This document shows positions 4,954 through 5,560 of a stretch of DNA of 5,560 nt, one piece after another. The number at the start of each line of letters is the position of its first letter. The stretch's first letter is position 1. Origin of the DNA: an uncultured Bacteroides sp. (lineage in GTDB: Bacteria > Bacteroidota > Bacteroidia > Bacteroidales > UBA11471); NCBI GenBank assembly GCA_905210875.1, contig CAJLYN010000157.1, positions 1 through 5,560 on the forward strand. The letters run 5' to 3'. The position numbers and the translations under genes are program-made. The notes under the pieces were generated by a model. The model saw nothing but the letters and a program-made list of their open reading frames with translations, was not told where the DNA came from and searched no databases.

Positions 4954-5415
4954 ATGAATGCGGTACGAGAATCGATGTTGAAATTGATAGCAGAGGCTTT
5001 CTGTGAAGCTATTGAGAAAGCAAAAGACGATAGCACTTATTCGTTGACTGATATGTATGTCGGATTCCGACCCGAGGAGCTCTCTTTATCTCTTTACGAT
5101 GATAAAGATGTCTTGTTGCAGCAAATTACCCTAGATGAATGTGAAGACCTCAAAGAGGTCGCTGATGCACCCACGTCGGAAGGTCTGGTAAAACTATTGC
5201 GAGAGGCCTTGAATATGCCCGAGGTCGATGCTGCGTTTTCCTCTCTCGATACAGTGGCTCCGGTTTCGGTGGTTCTCATTAACGAAGAGAAAGAGCCGGT
5301 GTGTGAGTTGAAGACTTTCGACAATGAGATGCTTTTTCTCGAAGACGATTTGTTGAAAAAGATGGGAGAGGAGTTGGACGATTTTTTTGAAAAGTTGATG
5401 TCCGACGTTAAGTAA
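4954..5415 (+). CDS. Small acidic cytoplasmic protein of unknown function
   Basis: This 153-residue protein is not recognised. It has no signal peptide, membrane segment or obvious metal or nucleotide motif. It is strongly acidic, with clusters such as DECEDLKEVAD (61-71) and EDDLLKKMGEELDDFFEKL (130-148). The predicted pattern is a helical N-terminus (1-24), a short beta-like stretch (about 34-60), a helix around 76-87 (EGLVKLLREAL), beta-like strands around 103-122 (PVSVVLINEEKEPVCELKTF), and a C-terminal acidic helix. This could be a small soluble alpha/beta domain or a partner-binding protein. Two cysteines (C17, C63) plus C117 are not arranged as a metal site. The start is supported by the promoter 17 bp upstream, and the frame runs to a strong terminator, so it is a real gene. 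Context, with mscL upstream and a convergent gene downstream, gives no functional hint. Confidence 0.8.
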   Translation: MNAVRESMLKLIAEAFCEAIEKAKDDSTYSLTDMYVGFRPEELSLSLYDDKDVLLQQITLDECEDLKEVADAPTSEGLVKLLREALNMPEVDAAFSSLDTVAPVSVVLINEEKEPVCELKTFDNEMLFLEDDLLKKMGEELDDFFEKLMSDVK

Positions 5416-5442
5416 GCAAGTGCCAACTTGAAAATAAAAAAG

Positions 5443-5474
5443 AAAAGGTCTGCCATTCACGGCAGACCTTTTTT
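5443..5474. terminator. Bidirectional intrinsic terminator between convergent genes
   Basis: AAAAGGTCTGCC (5443-5454) and GGCAGACCTTTT (5461-5472) form a perfect 12-bp stem with an ATTCAC loop. On the plus strand the right arm ends in six T residues (5469-5474); on the minus strand the reverse reading is likewise followed by T-rich sequence. It is placed 28 bp after the acidic gene and 28 bp after the predicted end of the convergent partial gene, so it probably serves both. Confidence 0.92.
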
Positions 5475-5502
5475 GAAATTTTACCCCGAGCTTCATTCCC
5501 AT

Positions 5503-5560
5503 CTAGAAGCTGAAAAAGCCTAATGGCTGTTTATTGCTGACATACCATTCACCATCTTGT
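5503..5560 (-). CDS. C-terminal fragment of a convergent gene, continuing beyond the window
   Basis: The minus strand from the window edge reads QDGEWYVSNKQPLGFFSF followed by TAG (5505-5503), the only frame here that looks like a natural protein end. Support is indirect: the frame is open to the window edge, composition is protein-like, and the two-way terminator at 5443-5474 is where a convergent gene would need it. Eighteen residues are too few to assign a family. It could still be a chance open frame. Confidence 0.5.
   Translation of the reverse strand, partial: QDGEWYVSNKQPLGFFSF

Overview
The window looks like a chromosomal segment from a member of the Bacteroidetes, most likely order Bacteroidales. 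Three intergenic sites match the phylum's characteristic -7 promoter element (TAnnTTTG, each time as TATCTTTG). Ribosome-binding sites are mostly weak. The aromatic gene set, including a DAHP synthase fused to a C-terminal chorismate mutase, is of the kind found in this group. Genus cannot be decided from the sequence alone.

Minus strand, 4251 down to 37: one aromatic amino-acid operon. Reading in the direction of transcription it is promoter, leader peptide 1, terminator 1, leader peptide 2, terminator 2, pheA (prephenate dehydratase), an aminotransferase, a DAHP synthase/chorismate mutase fusion, and tyrA (prephenate dehydrogenase). Genes overlap or lie within 13 bp of each other. Together they supply the entry step of the shikimate pathway, the chorismate-to-prephenate step, both prephenate branches, and a candidate enzyme for the last transamination to Phe and Tyr.

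The most notable content is the roughly 320-nt leader before pheA (3919 to about 4240). It holds two complete peptide-coding attenuators in series. Leader peptide 1 (18 aa) has nine Phe/Tyr codons and leader peptide 2 (36 aa) has ten; neither has a Trp codon. After each run of aromatic codons comes an RNA arm that can pair with the 5' arm of a following intrinsic terminator, so antiterminator and terminator are mutually exclusive. The two terminators share an identical 14-nt end, which suggests a duplicated module. No promoter is visible between the two units, so RNA polymerase would have to pass both to reach pheA.

Plus strand, 4406 to 5474: mscL (large-conductance mechanosensitive channel), divergent from the aromatic operon with its own promoter, then a small acidic protein of unknown function, also with its own promoter. 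A strong two-way terminator (5443-5474) follows. The last 58 bases read on the minus strand as the C-terminal end of a convergent gene that continues outside the window. The first 36 bases show nothing recognisable.
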